Shown here in pieces: positions 24,343-34,609 of a stretch of DNA of 64,000 nucleotides (position 1 is its first letter; each line of letters starts with the position of its first letter). The DNA is from Chaetoderma sp. LZ-2023a. Taxonomy: Eukaryota > Mollusca > Caudofoveata > Chaetodermatida > Chaetodermatidae. The position numbers were made by a program, and so were the translations under genes. The stretch covers positions 1 through 64,000 of the forward strand of contig JAVVLW010001232.1 of NCBI GenBank assembly GCA_034401795.1, written 5' to 3'. The notes under the pieces are model-generated. The model ran no database searches. It worked only from the letters and a program-made list of their open reading frames with translations, and was not told the DNA's origin.

Positions 24343-25694
24343 TTGTATGTTACTGTTCCCAATCCCCTATTTCTTCCCACTTTATGTCAAAAAGAGGAAA
24401 TGGTAGGTGACAAACCGTATTTACCACCAGTTGGAAAGAGCCATCACAACTGCCTACTGTTCCAGTTACAATGTTATAATCAGATGAGTGTAAGTATGAC
24501 ACAGAAACTACTATACGATATGGGCAACTGTAATAAGATGAGAGATGAACATGATGTGATCGACTGGAATAGTGAGCTGGAAGGGAAGAACACAGAGCAG
24601 ACCTGGATATGTATCAAGATGCAAATCCTAGACTTAGTAAAAGCATGTATACCATGCAAATCACGTGGATGAACGACAGCATTAGATCAAAACTACGATT
24701 AAAACAAGAAGCCTTCCAGAAGTTAAGAGAAACACGAAATGAGACTAATTATAAAACATACGGCAAATATTGAAACCAAATAGAGTGGGAAGTCAGGAAA
24801 GCTAAGAGAGAACACAAACATGAAGTTGCACAGAAGGCAAAACCAATCCCAAAGCCTTCCATAGTTATGCCAGATCCAAACATAAAACAGTGGCCAGTAT
24901 CACAGATTTGATATGAGCTGATGGGACAACAACAACAAGCAACACAGAGAAAGCTGAAGAGCTCAACAGCTACTTTGTCAGCATCTTTGCGAGGGAAGAC
25001 ACTAGTACAAACATAGCTAAATTAACCACCATTGCATCGAGTGAATCATTAGACACTCTGATGATTACTGAAGCTAGTGTACTGAAAAGACTTGAAAACA
25101 TCAAAGCATCAAAGTTTCATGGTCCAGATGAGCTCCACCCCCGTGTTCTGAAAAAGATTAGTCAGTCGATTACAAGCCCGCCTGACCACCTTGTTTAACA
25201 AATCCATTCAGGAATGCTACACTCCACACGACTGGAAGAATGGACAGATTACGCCAATATTTGAGAATGGCAGTAAGGCATCAGAATCCAGCTATAGGCC
25301 GGTGAGCTTGACATCAGTCATGTGCAAGATCATGGAGTGGTTTGGCAGGGAGGAGTTAGTTAAGCATATGTCCAGCTTTATATCAAGTTCCCAACACGGA
25401 TTCCTGAGCGGGCGGTCATGCATCATTCAACTCCTTGACACATTAGATTAGTGTACCTGTGTTGTTGATAGTGGAGCATCAGCAGATGTCATATACCTTG
25501 ATTTTGTGAAAGCATTCGACACAGTCTCTCATCATAGACTGATCAACACATTAAAGAGCTATTGGGTCGGGGGGAATCTCCTAGGATTGATAGAAGCATT
25601 CCTCAGTGACAAGTGCAATGCAGCGTACTCGGAGAATGTCTTTATCAGGACTGGATTACAGCACAACAAAGCGAACGCCCTCAGGGCTCATTGA
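24343..25694 (+). pseudogene. Jockey/CR1-like LINE fragment, plus strand
   Basis: Linker and first half of the RT. 24343-24672 shows NKMRDEHDVIDWNSELEGKN, typical of the region between endonuclease and RT. 25191-25451 gives SIQECYTPHDWKNGQITPIF, SSYRPVSLTSVMCKIMEW and SSQHGFLSGRSCIIQLLDTL. 25506-25694 gives VKAFDTVSHHRLINTLKSY, holding the first catalytic Asp. A stop and frameshifts separate the blocks. Sequence after RT motif 4 is lost, so there is no FADD box. Clade assignment is from motif style only. Confidence 0.87.
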
Positions 25695-26160
25695 TTGATA
25701 CTGTAGCTTGGGCACCGCACCATCCATTATGATCCGCATGATCTGAGCTGTACTCTGGGTACTAGTCGGCCTGACGATGCTGATCAGCTTGCATCAGGGT
25801 TTCTCGTTCTATGAGGAGACCATGTGCGATCAGGTGATACAAAGACTGATCCCTAGGATCAGTGAAATGATAACATTCCCGCCTTCGCCAAAAACACTAT
25901 AGTGTCATCCATGGTATTCGTGTAGTGTTATGGATTTATTTATCCCAGTTTTGTTCTGTTCTGTTTCCGTATATTCCTCCAGTAGATTGGAGCACCCACG
26001 TAGAAGTGGTAGAAAATCTTAAATTGTCATGTCTCACTATCACACATGCAAATATCCCATCACCAGGAAAAGTTCATGAAAATTCATGGGAAGTAAATTA
26101 ACTTTACACAGTTAGTTGCTGAACATCAGTTATGGGAGTTAATAAATATGGTTTCTGTTT
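25695..26160. other. No recognisable gene
   Basis: Short spacer between LINE fragments on opposite strands; nothing recognised. Confidence 0.55.
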
Positions 26161-26162
26161 TG

Positions 26163-26490
26163 CTATGATGACTGATTCCTACATTTTATTCTGTTGTGTA
26201 TGTAAGTTCTACCGCAGTGAATACTGTAGCAGAATTTTTGCCCAATGGTTTCTATGTTTTGGCAGATGTTTATGTCGTCTGGTATCAAACCACATTCTGT
26301 TAGGGCTGTACATTCGATAATGAGCTGTGTAAGTAATTTGGAATCGCTGCTTAAGGATCTCCAGGTAGAGTCTCCAAGGTACTGTGTAATAAATGACTTG
26401 AGCTCCAGGAAATATTTGACTCTGTGATTAAAACGGGTGTTGCACTTTAGTAGCATATGATAGTAATCACTTGAAAATAAAGAACACATT
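26163..26490 (-). pseudogene. LINE family B C-terminal fragment, minus strand
   Basis: Minus-strand translation has SDYYHMLLKC, then YLGDSTWRSLSSDSKLLTQL and IIECTALTE. This aligns with ALDLSTWNLIASDLNSLTQL and IFDCSAL of the 22.9-kb copy. Only the last ~110 residues remain. It abuts the plus-strand LINE that begins at about 26490. Confidence 0.75.
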
Positions 26491-27402
26491 TTAGGAATAT
26501 TCTTAGACCTGTCAAAAGCATACGATACCATAGATCATAAAATTCTAATTGAAAAATTCACCTATTATGGAATACGCGGCATAGCACTCGATTGGATTAA
26601 AAGCTATCTAACTGACAGAGTGCAGTGCGTCCAATATAATGGAGTCTTGTCAGAAAATACAAAATTATTATGTAGTGTCCCTCAAGGATCAATACGTGGC
26701 CCACTGCTCTTTCTATTATATATGATTGATCTACCCACCATATGCAACCAACTATCACTAATCCTGTTTGCGGATGGTACCAATGCTTTTTTGTAGCCAC
26801 AAAGATATAGATACCCTATATAAAAATGTAAATCATGAAATGGAAAATGTAATCCGCTGGTTTAAAGTAAATAAGTTGTCACTAAATGTAAGCAAAACTA
26901 ATTATTTATTATTCACAAAAACACTGAAATCCAAAAATCTCCCAAAACTCTTTATCGATAATCAGGAAATACATGAAGCTGAATTTGCAAAATTTGTAGG
27001 CATATATTTAGGCAAGAATCTTACCTGGAAGAAGCATATAGAAATTGTTACAGCTGAAGTTGCAAAGAATGTGGGTATCATGCGATGACTAAATCTATAC
27101 TTGCCAAATAATTTATTAAAAACACTGTACAGCACATTAATATTACCGCACATTACCTACTGCAACATGATCTGGATTAACACCTAACAAAACTGAAAGC
27201 ACTACAAAAGAAAAGCATTAAGCTATTTGCATAAATAGCAGAGGGCCAAAGCATTTTCAAAACAGAAAGTCTACATAAGCTAGAAGACATTGGGAAAATC
27301 CAATTATATTCAATCCTTAAAGACTACCACAATGGCAACCTACCGACACCACTATCAAATCTCTTCAAAAACAACACCGAAATACATTCATATAACACCC
27401 GA

Positions 27403-27433
<31 letters not shown>

Positions 27434-27840
27434 TTCGTTCGCTGATCATACCGCCAGTCCTGTAAGTGACTATCGACATGATCATAAGCGTTAAGTGCGT
27501 GGATCCATGGTTTATCAGAGCGCGCCGTGCGGCCTGGAACCTCCGTCTTCAGCACTCGAGGTTTCTGTCAGGGTTACCTCACCCTTACCTCCTTTAGTCG
27601 CCTCTTACGACACGCAGAGGATACGGAAGGTGTATTCTAAGCCGCACCTAGAGGGCGAACACCCGAACAAAAGATAACCTTTACATGAGCCACTGCCATA
27701 CACGAACATCCATGCAAAATCCCTCCACCCAGGCAATACAATTATGGAATAATACAGATACAAACGTTCGCCTACAAATTTTAACTAAGACCTCATACAA
27801 GAAAACTGTAAAGAACCTTTTAATAGGAAACTACTGAAAT
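26490..27840 (+). pseudogene. LINE (L2/Daphne/Crack-like), RT to stop, plus strand, with SINE insert
   Basis: RT blocks run in order: IFLDLSKAYDTIDHKILIEK, IALDWIKSYLTDRVQCVQYN, SVPQGSIRGPLLFLLYMIDL. The polymerase box reads FADGTN instead of the usual FADDTN, so one catalytic Asp is lost. Then come WFKVNKLSLNVSKTNYLLF and GIYLGKNLTWKKHI (26768-27088). After several stops the C-terminal tail reappears beyond the insert (TQAIQLWNNTDTNV, SYKKTVKNLLIGNY) and ends at about 27836. A 253-bp SINE-like insert with 11-bp target duplications splits the C-terminus. Confidence 0.9.
27394..27668 (-). mobile_element. SINE-like insertion with 11-bp target duplication and (GAA)n tail
   Basis: The direct repeat AACACCCGAAC lies at 27394-27404 and again at 27658-27668. 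Between them sit 253 bp that interrupt a LINE ORF. On the minus strand the insert starts CGCCCTCTAGGTGCGGC, contains GTCGTAAGAGGCGACTAAA and ends in a (GAA)n tail (plus-strand TTC repeat, about 27405-27434). Size, tail and target duplication fit LINE-mobilised SINE insertion. No clear tRNA A/B box was seen; GGTTCCAGGCC is at best a degenerate B box. Confidence 0.85.
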
Positions 27841-28555
27841 AACCCTTGGCATACTGCAAGTCCCCAGCATCAACCCAATGGTCACCAAAACAGGGGTACA
27901 TTTTGGTAACAATGCTGCCAAACATAGGCAGAGAAGACACCTGCCATGAGGCCAGCATTGTAGCAAAAATGTACAAACCTATTCTCATCTATTAATTAGT
28001 GACAAAATCCTAATACCCAATCAACAGTGTTTCAAGGGCTATGATGCAAATATCACCATGGCCGTTACAGGGCAGATGTATTCAGTCAGAACACAAATTA
28101 AAGTAATGATGTTCCTGATGTACATAATTATGTCTATGATGATAATTAGGGACAGTTGACTATAATTAAGATAATGATGTTAACAATAATAATAACGATG
28201 ACAACAACAATAACAGTGTTATTAATTAATTAATTAATTAATTATGTTAATGATTATGTTGATGATCACAATAATACTAATATTATACTTATAGCATACC
28301 AAGGCCATACCAATTTGTTGTGATAAAATTGCTCGGGCCTAAGCATTAATGATGATACATAAGTATGGTATGATATGTATTGTAATCAACCATGACGAGC
28401 ACATCCACACCAACCCCCATCCCCACCCCACCCCAAACATGTTTTACAACAAACAGTACATGTTAATTTCTTCATATGTATTTTTATGTATTGTAAGCTA
28501 TGTGAATGCTTTTTATTGTTGTCCTCTTTGTGTGTCTCTTGTTTGTAATGTAGTG
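27841..28555. other. No recognisable gene
   Basis: AT-rich. A short (ATTA)n run lies at about 28211-28243. Confidence 0.55.
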
Positions 28556-28858
28556 TGATATATATTTGTAAGGGGTCCATCATTTTATATGCATTGTCTT
28601 GGATGGACTGCCTGTAGTATCTGTTAAATGTACATAAACCGTGAAATAAATAATAATGAGCTTTCCGAAATCTTCAGTCTCTATTTGACAGAGTGGACAT
28701 GTTGGATCTACTTGATTTAGCTGAAATCTGGCGAGATTAGCCTGAACCAGGCATGCCCCTGTTAGTAGTCTGTCTTTAATACTATGTTGCTGGACATCCT
28801 TAACATCTGAATGAACAGTCCCTGCTAGCAAGCAAATGTTGGTCCAACATTGGCCCAA
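28556..28858 (-). pseudogene. LINE family B 3' end with 3' UTR hairpin, minus strand
   Basis: Minus-strand coding end includes KDVQQHSIKDRLLTGACLVQ, ARFQLNQVDPTCPLCQIETE and the in-frame tail to about 28640. The non-coding end follows: GGCAGTCCATCC, an ~20-base loop, GATGGACCCC and an AT-rich tail (28562-28612). The GTCCATC/GATGGAC pair forms a stem also found at 32540-32576 and 33300-33350. The CxxC block is the zinc-binding C-terminal motif of the family. 5' truncation and a fused repeat (28826 onward) mark it as a dead copy. Confidence 0.8.
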
Positions 28859-29185
28859 TGTGTACCACTATGTTGGGCCAACATAGTTTTGCTCATGGGC
28901 CTAACGTTGGCAATACATTATCGGGCCAACGTTGAGCCAATGGGAAAAAATCTATGAAAATATTTCAAATAGCACACCAGAGAGCATAATTTAACAATTT
29001 AAAAATTAAGATTTTAATATTATATGTTGATTTTGTTTGATTTAATGTGAAATTTCCAATGCTGGGCAAACGTTGGCCCAACATTGTCCCAACGTTAGCA
29101 AGCATGTGATGATACTGTATAACGCTGTACTGCCAACTGCGATCTGCCAACCTGTTACCAACGTTGGCCCAACGTCTATATGTTA
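28826..29185 (+). repeat. TTGGGCC dispersed repeat, copy 2 (near full length)
   Basis: About 360 bp. It has a left cluster of TTGGTCCAACATTGGCCCAA-type motifs, an AT-rich middle (AACAATTTAAAAATTAA, GTTGATTTTGTTTGATTTAA) and a right cluster ending CCCAACGTCTATATGTTAAC. It is full-length relative to the inverted copy at 42303-42665. No ORF; it behaves like a non-autonomous element. Confidence 0.8.
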
Positions 29186-29186
29186 A

Positions 29187-29500
29187 CAAGGGGCGTTTGA
29201 GAGACATTATTAAAACACTAAGATCGAGTGAACAGCTACTCTGCGTAGTACCCAATTCCAATCTTGTCATTGGAGAGCGTGCTTTCTCCATAGCTGGACC
29301 AAAACTTTTGAACGACCTTCCATCCAACATTCAAAACAGCAACAATGTTGAGGCTTTCAAAACTCTTCTAAAAACCCATTTGTTCCAAAAAGCATATTTC
29401 ACTATTTTAAATTAGCTTTTAACTTTTTGTAAAGCGCCTTTGGGCAGTTAATTCTGGAATTGGCGCTATATAAATGCATACATACATACATACATACATA
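29187..29500 (+). pseudogene. L2-like LINE 3' end with canonical 3' hairpin and (ATAC)n tail
   Basis: The last coding block reads LRDIIKTLRSSEQLLCVVPN, GERAFSIAGPKLLNDLPSN, then EAFKTLLKTHLFQKAYF and a stop at 29413-29415. This is the conserved C-terminus of L2/CR1-group LINEs. The 3' UTR follows as TGTAAAGCGCCTTTGGGCAG ... GGCGCTATATAAATGC (29429-29478), with AGCGCC/GGCGCT pairing, and ends in a CATA tetranucleotide repeat. That hairpin is the usual RT-recognition tail of this group. Strong 5' truncation. Confidence 0.9.
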
Positions 29501-30559
29501 ATGGGACAATCTTAGGCGGGATATACTCAACAAGAAGAACAGAATTAATTTTGTAAACAATTTACAAAAAATCAAAATTTTATCTACCCCATAGTGGGTA
29601 TAAGACGATAATGTCATATTCTGATAAGTATGTAGATCCGCATGATATTTTACTGATATTGTTGTTGATTACAGATTCTTTATTACGGTAACATAATCGA
29701 TACCAGTTTTCGTACATTTTTAGCTCGCCTGCACGAAGAGATTCAATTTAATTCAATAAGCTACCTCGGAGTTACGGCGTCGCAAAGAATTATGGGTAAT
29801 GTCAAAGGTCAAAGCACATAAACAAATCTCTCGAGTCTGACAGCTCTGCGGTTATGAATGCTACGCTACGAATTTTCCTCCTCATCCATGCGTGTTTTAT
29901 GGTGTTCTTATGTGTGAACTTCTTAGGGGCAGCTTGATATGGAATCATATCAAGGAATTTATGCAGCAGAATTAGAAAATCAAATAATATTTACGCAACT
30001 GTAGGCGGAAAACAACGCGGTCAAGCGCATTCGCCCCGGTGCCAATTCGGCCCATTTTTTCGCTGTTCCGATTAGAAGTGGATTCACACTAGTGTATTTT
30101 GCATAAATTCAATAAATAAATGTAGTTATTATATGTATTTTAGAAGTACAATTACAATATGCTTATTTTTAAGTCTATGTAATGTCAGCGATTACGTGAG
30201 ACTGACAGCGTACGCCTACACACGTACACCAGCTTCATAGTTAGGCCTATATAGTTAGTGTGTATGATACTACGCATACTTGGGTTTTACAATTTCATTG
30301 TTCTAATATTCCCAATTTAGCACTATATAATTCTCTAGTCTCGTAAAGGCACTATTAGGCTACCTAATGTAATCATTCAATGTAATACATGCGCGTAGAT
30401 TGCGCTATTCATTGATAAAGGAATTATCCCAAACAGAGTATAATTATGTTTATCATATTATCCATAAATAATATACGAAATATACGAAAACATCAGTCAA
30501 ACAAACCACTCGGGCCGGAAGCCAGGGCAGGACCGGTGCACTATGTAATATTACCCCCC
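29501..30559. other. No recognisable gene
   Basis: No domain or element end identified. A LINE-unrelated AT-rich stretch precedes the GGCAG minisatellite. Confidence 0.55.
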
Positions 30560-30790
30560 AATCAGGTAGCCATGGCAGGGCAAGCAATCAGGCAGCAAGG
30601 GCAGAGCAGGCAGGCAATCATGCAGCCAATGGAGGGCAGGTAGGCAATCAGGCAGCCAGGGGAGGGCAGGCAGGAAATCAGGCAGCCAGGGTATGGCAGG
30701 CAGGCATCAAGCAGCCAGGGAGGGCAGGCAGACATGGCAGGTAATCAGACAGCCAGATCAGAGCAGGCAGGCAGGCATCAATGGAATGGC
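30560..30790 (+). repeat. Minisatellite, GGCAGGCAATCAGGCAGCCA-type units
   Basis: About ten irregular units of GGCAG, GGCAGGCAATCA and GCAGCCAGGG. Non-coding. Confidence 0.9.
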
Positions 30791-31050
30791 CAATGAGTGA
30801 GTGGGTGGGTGAGTTGGTCAGTCGGTGAGTGGATGGGTGGGTGGGGTCGGTCTGTTGGTCGGATCGGGTCGGGTCGGTCGGTCTGTGAGTCGGTCGGTCT
30901 GTGAGTCGGTCGGTCTCTGAGTCGGTCGATCTTTGAGTCGGTCGGTTTGTGAGTCTGTCGGTCTGTGAGTCGGTCGGTCTGTGAGCTGGTCGGTCTGTGA
31001 GTCAGTTGGTCGGCAGGCTAGTGGTTAGTTAGTGGTTAGTGGTCTATTGG
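30791..31050 (+). repeat. Minisatellite, GAGTCGGTCGGTCTGT units
   Basis: A 16-bp unit with minor variants, repeated about ten times in its core, flanked by GTGAGTGGGTGGG-type degenerate units. Adjacent to, but distinct from, the GGCAG minisatellite. Confidence 0.9.
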
Positions 31051-32514
31051 TTAGTCGATCACTCACTCATGCATTTGAGCTACTTGGTAGCCCAAACCGC
31101 CCCATACACGACGCCACTGCAATTGTGCGTATATATATACCTAATTGATTGGCCAAACGATCGCATGGCTGGCTGTAATTGAATGGAATTGAATCCAACT
31201 ATTGATTGATTCATTTCTTTATTCTTTAATCATTGATTGACTGAATAATTATTCTGATTGCTCTAGAGTGGTTGACTTGTTGATCCTTTGGTTGCTAGAT
31301 TGTTTAGGTACATGGGTGATCAGTAATCGCATTGGTCTGACAAATTATTTGATTGACAGTGTGGCAGGAGGCAGTGTCGGGAGGGTGTGAGTTAGATCTT
31401 CCCAATGGAAATCTTTGAGGATTAAGCTCGATCTGAGAATCCTTCTAATACTTTAATTGTAGAGTTTAGACATAGGGTTGCTCTTAAAATAAAATTAAAA
31501 CAATGCACCACAACATACCATAATTCACCCTAATTTTGTTTACAAATTTGGATTTTTCAAACCAAAAAAATCACCGGATTGCCATTGTTGGAGGGGGGTA
31601 TAGTCTGTGTGGGGTGGGTGGGTATCACGAACGTAAATTACAAAAATAAAATACTTGTTTTCAGAACCTTAATTACAAGTTCGTTTATTGGATTTAACAC
31701 AGACACCATACAAGGACAAGTTGGCAGATTTTTTTCTCAGTGTATTCTCCGTAGCGCCCATTAGGTTTTGGTCATATAGTTTAGCGCCATCAACCCACCC
31801 CCCACCCCCAACCCACCGCGTCAAAGTACGTTCCTACACACCTATGAATGTAGGCGCTATATATGATATGTGATATAAATTTCCAAAAAGGTTATAGCAG
31901 CCAACTGCTATTGGGGGCAAATGGGTTAAAACATACAGCCGAACATGAGGTTTTTTTAAAGATTTAATAACAAATATTTACGTTCTTGACACCCCGGCCA
32001 TGGCTATTTGGGGTGTCTGCGTGTTGGGGGGGGGGGTGTGTGTCGGCGCGCTAACCGCCGAGGCTGCTAATTATATATAGATAAAAAATAATAGTTACAA
32101 ACTGTTGATTTTGTAGGGTTTAATCAATATGGGTATGAAAAAAAAAATAATACCCGGCCCGGCGACAGTCGCTGGAATTAAACATAGCAGTACTATATAT
32201 TATATAGGCAACTATATAGGCCCATAGGGCATATACGAAAATAGGGTATTTCGTGCGATTCGTGTTAGCCATATGAAATTTCTTTTATAAATACGCAGTG
32301 ATTATTACGTAAGAATATTATCTTTATGAAGCGAGATGTTTGTAAAAAGTTTATTTAGCTGAAAACGCCGTAAAAGCTTTGTGATTATTACTAAGCGAAG
32401 GCACACAAAGTGGTTTGTTTATGTGCTTTGACCTTTGACCTGACGTTTTCTGCACATGCGCATTCGGAACTCCGAGATAGCTTATTCAAATATTTTTTGT
32501 TTTATAGTAGCATT
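31051..32514. other. No recognisable gene; several G-rich simple tracts
   Basis: Includes G-rich or C-rich short runs near 31592-31620, 31795-31815 and 32025-32040. No protein family recognised. Confidence 0.55.
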
Positions 32515-32600
32515 TCACATTTATATTACAAAGGACAGGTAGTCCATCAAAGGCAAAGCCTATGTGGTGATGGACCCCTAACATATATTAGACAGAGACA
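32515..32600 (+). mobile_element. LINE family B 3' UTR fragment, plus strand
   Basis: GGTAGTCCATCA, loop, TGATGGACCCCTAACATATA matches the 3' UTR hairpin of the minus-strand copies at 28.6 and 33.3 kb but in the opposite orientation. No coding part is attached, so it is a severely 5'-truncated insertion. Confidence 0.65.
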
Positions 32601-33246
32601 TTACAACATAATACAACATTAAATTAATGTACATATTACAAAAAATAAACATTACAACACTATTAAATAATTAAATTAGGTACGTGACAAAAAAATCAAA
32701 CTTGGAATGATCAAGATAAATTGGATACTGTTGGAAAGAGCATTAAAAGACCTTTTTAATGATACTTACATCATCCACATAGGTTGATTATTAAGAAAGT
32801 TATGAATATTTATGTGTCGCGAATCGGGGTATAATATCGTCTAACAATTATATAGTAAAATGGCGAAAATCTGTGATCGTTTTTCAGTTTTTTTACCATT
32901 TTTCGGCACTAATTTTGTCATTTTATTTAATATCGGAGATATCTTCATGAAACTTTCAGAAAATATAGATTACATTGGGGTGCTCAATTTGCAGCTAAAA
33001 GACTTATAGATATTAACAACTGATTGCTCTGTTAGTGTGTTACTAAGGCATTGAACAAAATTTGACTAATCAAATTTTTACTGTTTTTCGACACCAAATT
33101 TATCATATCTTACTTAATATTAGAGATATCTCAATGAAACTTTCAGATTATATAGATTTCCTTGTTACCTTCAATTTGCAGCTAATAAGTATTAATAGTA
33201 TTAAATTATTACAATGTCATGTGTGTTATTACTGTTATTTTTTACA
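32601..33246. other. No recognisable gene; possible internal duplication
   Basis: Two diverged segments (about 32870-33010 and 33050-33190) share TTTTTACCATTTTTCGGCAC-like, ATATCGGAGATATC-like and ATGAAACTTTCAGA motifs, suggesting an old ~180-bp tandem duplication. No coding function seen. Confidence 0.5.
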
Positions 33247-33640
33247 TTATGGTTGACACTTCAGTATTTGAATTAGATGTGATATCCATTTTACATTTGT
33301 GTGTAGGGGGTTCATCGATTCATAGGTCCTGCCTTTTGATGGACTGCCCAACTGTGATGTATATATATTATATATTAAGCATGAAATAAATAATCTTGAA
33401 TCTACATGGATTCCCTGTCCCCTGCTGTTCGAAAGCATATTAGTGCATGGCCTCTTCTGCACAGGGTATCATCGGCGAGCCGCACCGACTCATTGTTGCA
33501 GGGCTTGATGATGTACCACTCTCTTGTTATTAGTAAGAGATTGCAACATTGGACATCATCAATTGTTAAGTTATGGATTACAGTGGATCTTGTGTGGCAT
33601 TCTCGGTGAGGAGGCTGATGGGAGGAGGCCATTCCATTAA
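33247..33640 (-). pseudogene. LINE family B 3' end, minus strand
   Basis: The non-coding end (33260-33395) carries GGGCAGTCCATCA, loop, GATGAACCCCC, equivalent to the 28.6-kb hairpin with one stem mismatch. It is preceded by the AAATAAT block that closes the family's coding end. Upstream minus-strand codons (33402-33640) contain NLTIDDVQCC and NNESVRLADDTLC but are too diverged for a sure alignment. Confidence is high for the 3' UTR and moderate for the coding part. Confidence 0.6.
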
Positions 33641-33716
33641 TCAAATTTGTTCATGTTCGCTGTGATGCTTACACTTAGTCTGTCCCTTTAGTAGTGGTAT
33701 TGATGATTGCAATATG

Positions 33717-34286
33717 AATGTTAGACCTGTTTGGTTAGAAGCAAATACCTTCTTGGCCAGGTCTCATTGCCATCATTTATACACTACCGATATCAGACAG
33801 ATTCGGTGTTAATCACATTAAGAGATTTTGTAATGTTTATATTCAGTGCTTCAAAGAGCAAAGTCTGAATATCACAATCCTACGCGGCATTGACTTCATC
33901 GTCTCGTTACTAAAACAAGGCATACTCATCTTGAAACGCAATATTATAAATGGAGGTAGTGGCTGTGTCCGAAAGAGTCTGAGATGAGTAGGAAAAACAA
34001 CAATGTTAGACCTGTTTGGTTAGAAGCAAATACCTTCTTGGCCAGGTCTCATTGCCATCATTTATACACTACCGATATCAGACAGATTCGGTGTTAATCA
34101 CATTAAGAGATTTTGTAATGTTTATATTCCGTGCTTCAAAGAGCAAAGTCTGAGTATCACAATCCTACGCGGCATTGACTTCATCGTCTCGTTACTAAAA
34201 CAAGGCATACTCATCTTGAAACGCAATATCATAAATGGAGGTAGTGGCTGTGTCCGAAAGAGTCTGAGATGAGTAGGAAAAACAAC
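33717..34286. repeat. 285-bp tandem duplication (2 units)
   Basis: Units 33717-34001 and 34002-34286 are exactly 285 bp each and differ at about three positions. The junction is seamless. No domain recognised in either strand's ORFs. Confidence 0.95.
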
Positions 34287-34609
34287 GACTTGTTGTTATA
34301 ATAATAATAATAAAAGTCTCCACTTTCGCTAACTTCCCCCCCCCCCCACACTCACCCAACCATGGGACATGGCCTAATGAAAAAAATCGCCTCACAATCC
34401 GCAATCATATGAGTAACTCACTTACCAAATTTGGTTTAATTGTGCCAACTTGAACGCTCTGCCCCTACCCCTCCACCCCAACCTTGGAGCTGAACATAAT
34501 GTAAAAGTCTTGCAGTCCACAATCATATGTGTAAGTCACATAGCAAGTTTGAATTCTACTAAACGGGTTCAGATATAGCCAAATTTGAATGTGTTCAATT
34601 TGTAGGTAT
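34287..34609. repeat. Simple sequence and a diverged ~116-bp direct repeat 3' of the 706-codon ORF
   Basis: An (ATA)n run and a C run (about 34336-34347) are followed by two diverged copies sharing CACAATC.GCAATCATATG.GTAA.TCAC and CAAATTTG (starting near 34393 and 34512). No transposon terminal inverted repeat was recognised. Confidence 0.45.

Noticed and set aside
27405-27657. tRNA gene within the SINE-like insert
   Set aside because: No cloverleaf or convincing A box could be traced.
30560-31050. CRISPR-like array
   Set aside because: Units are contiguous minisatellite repeats without spacers, in a eukaryotic context.
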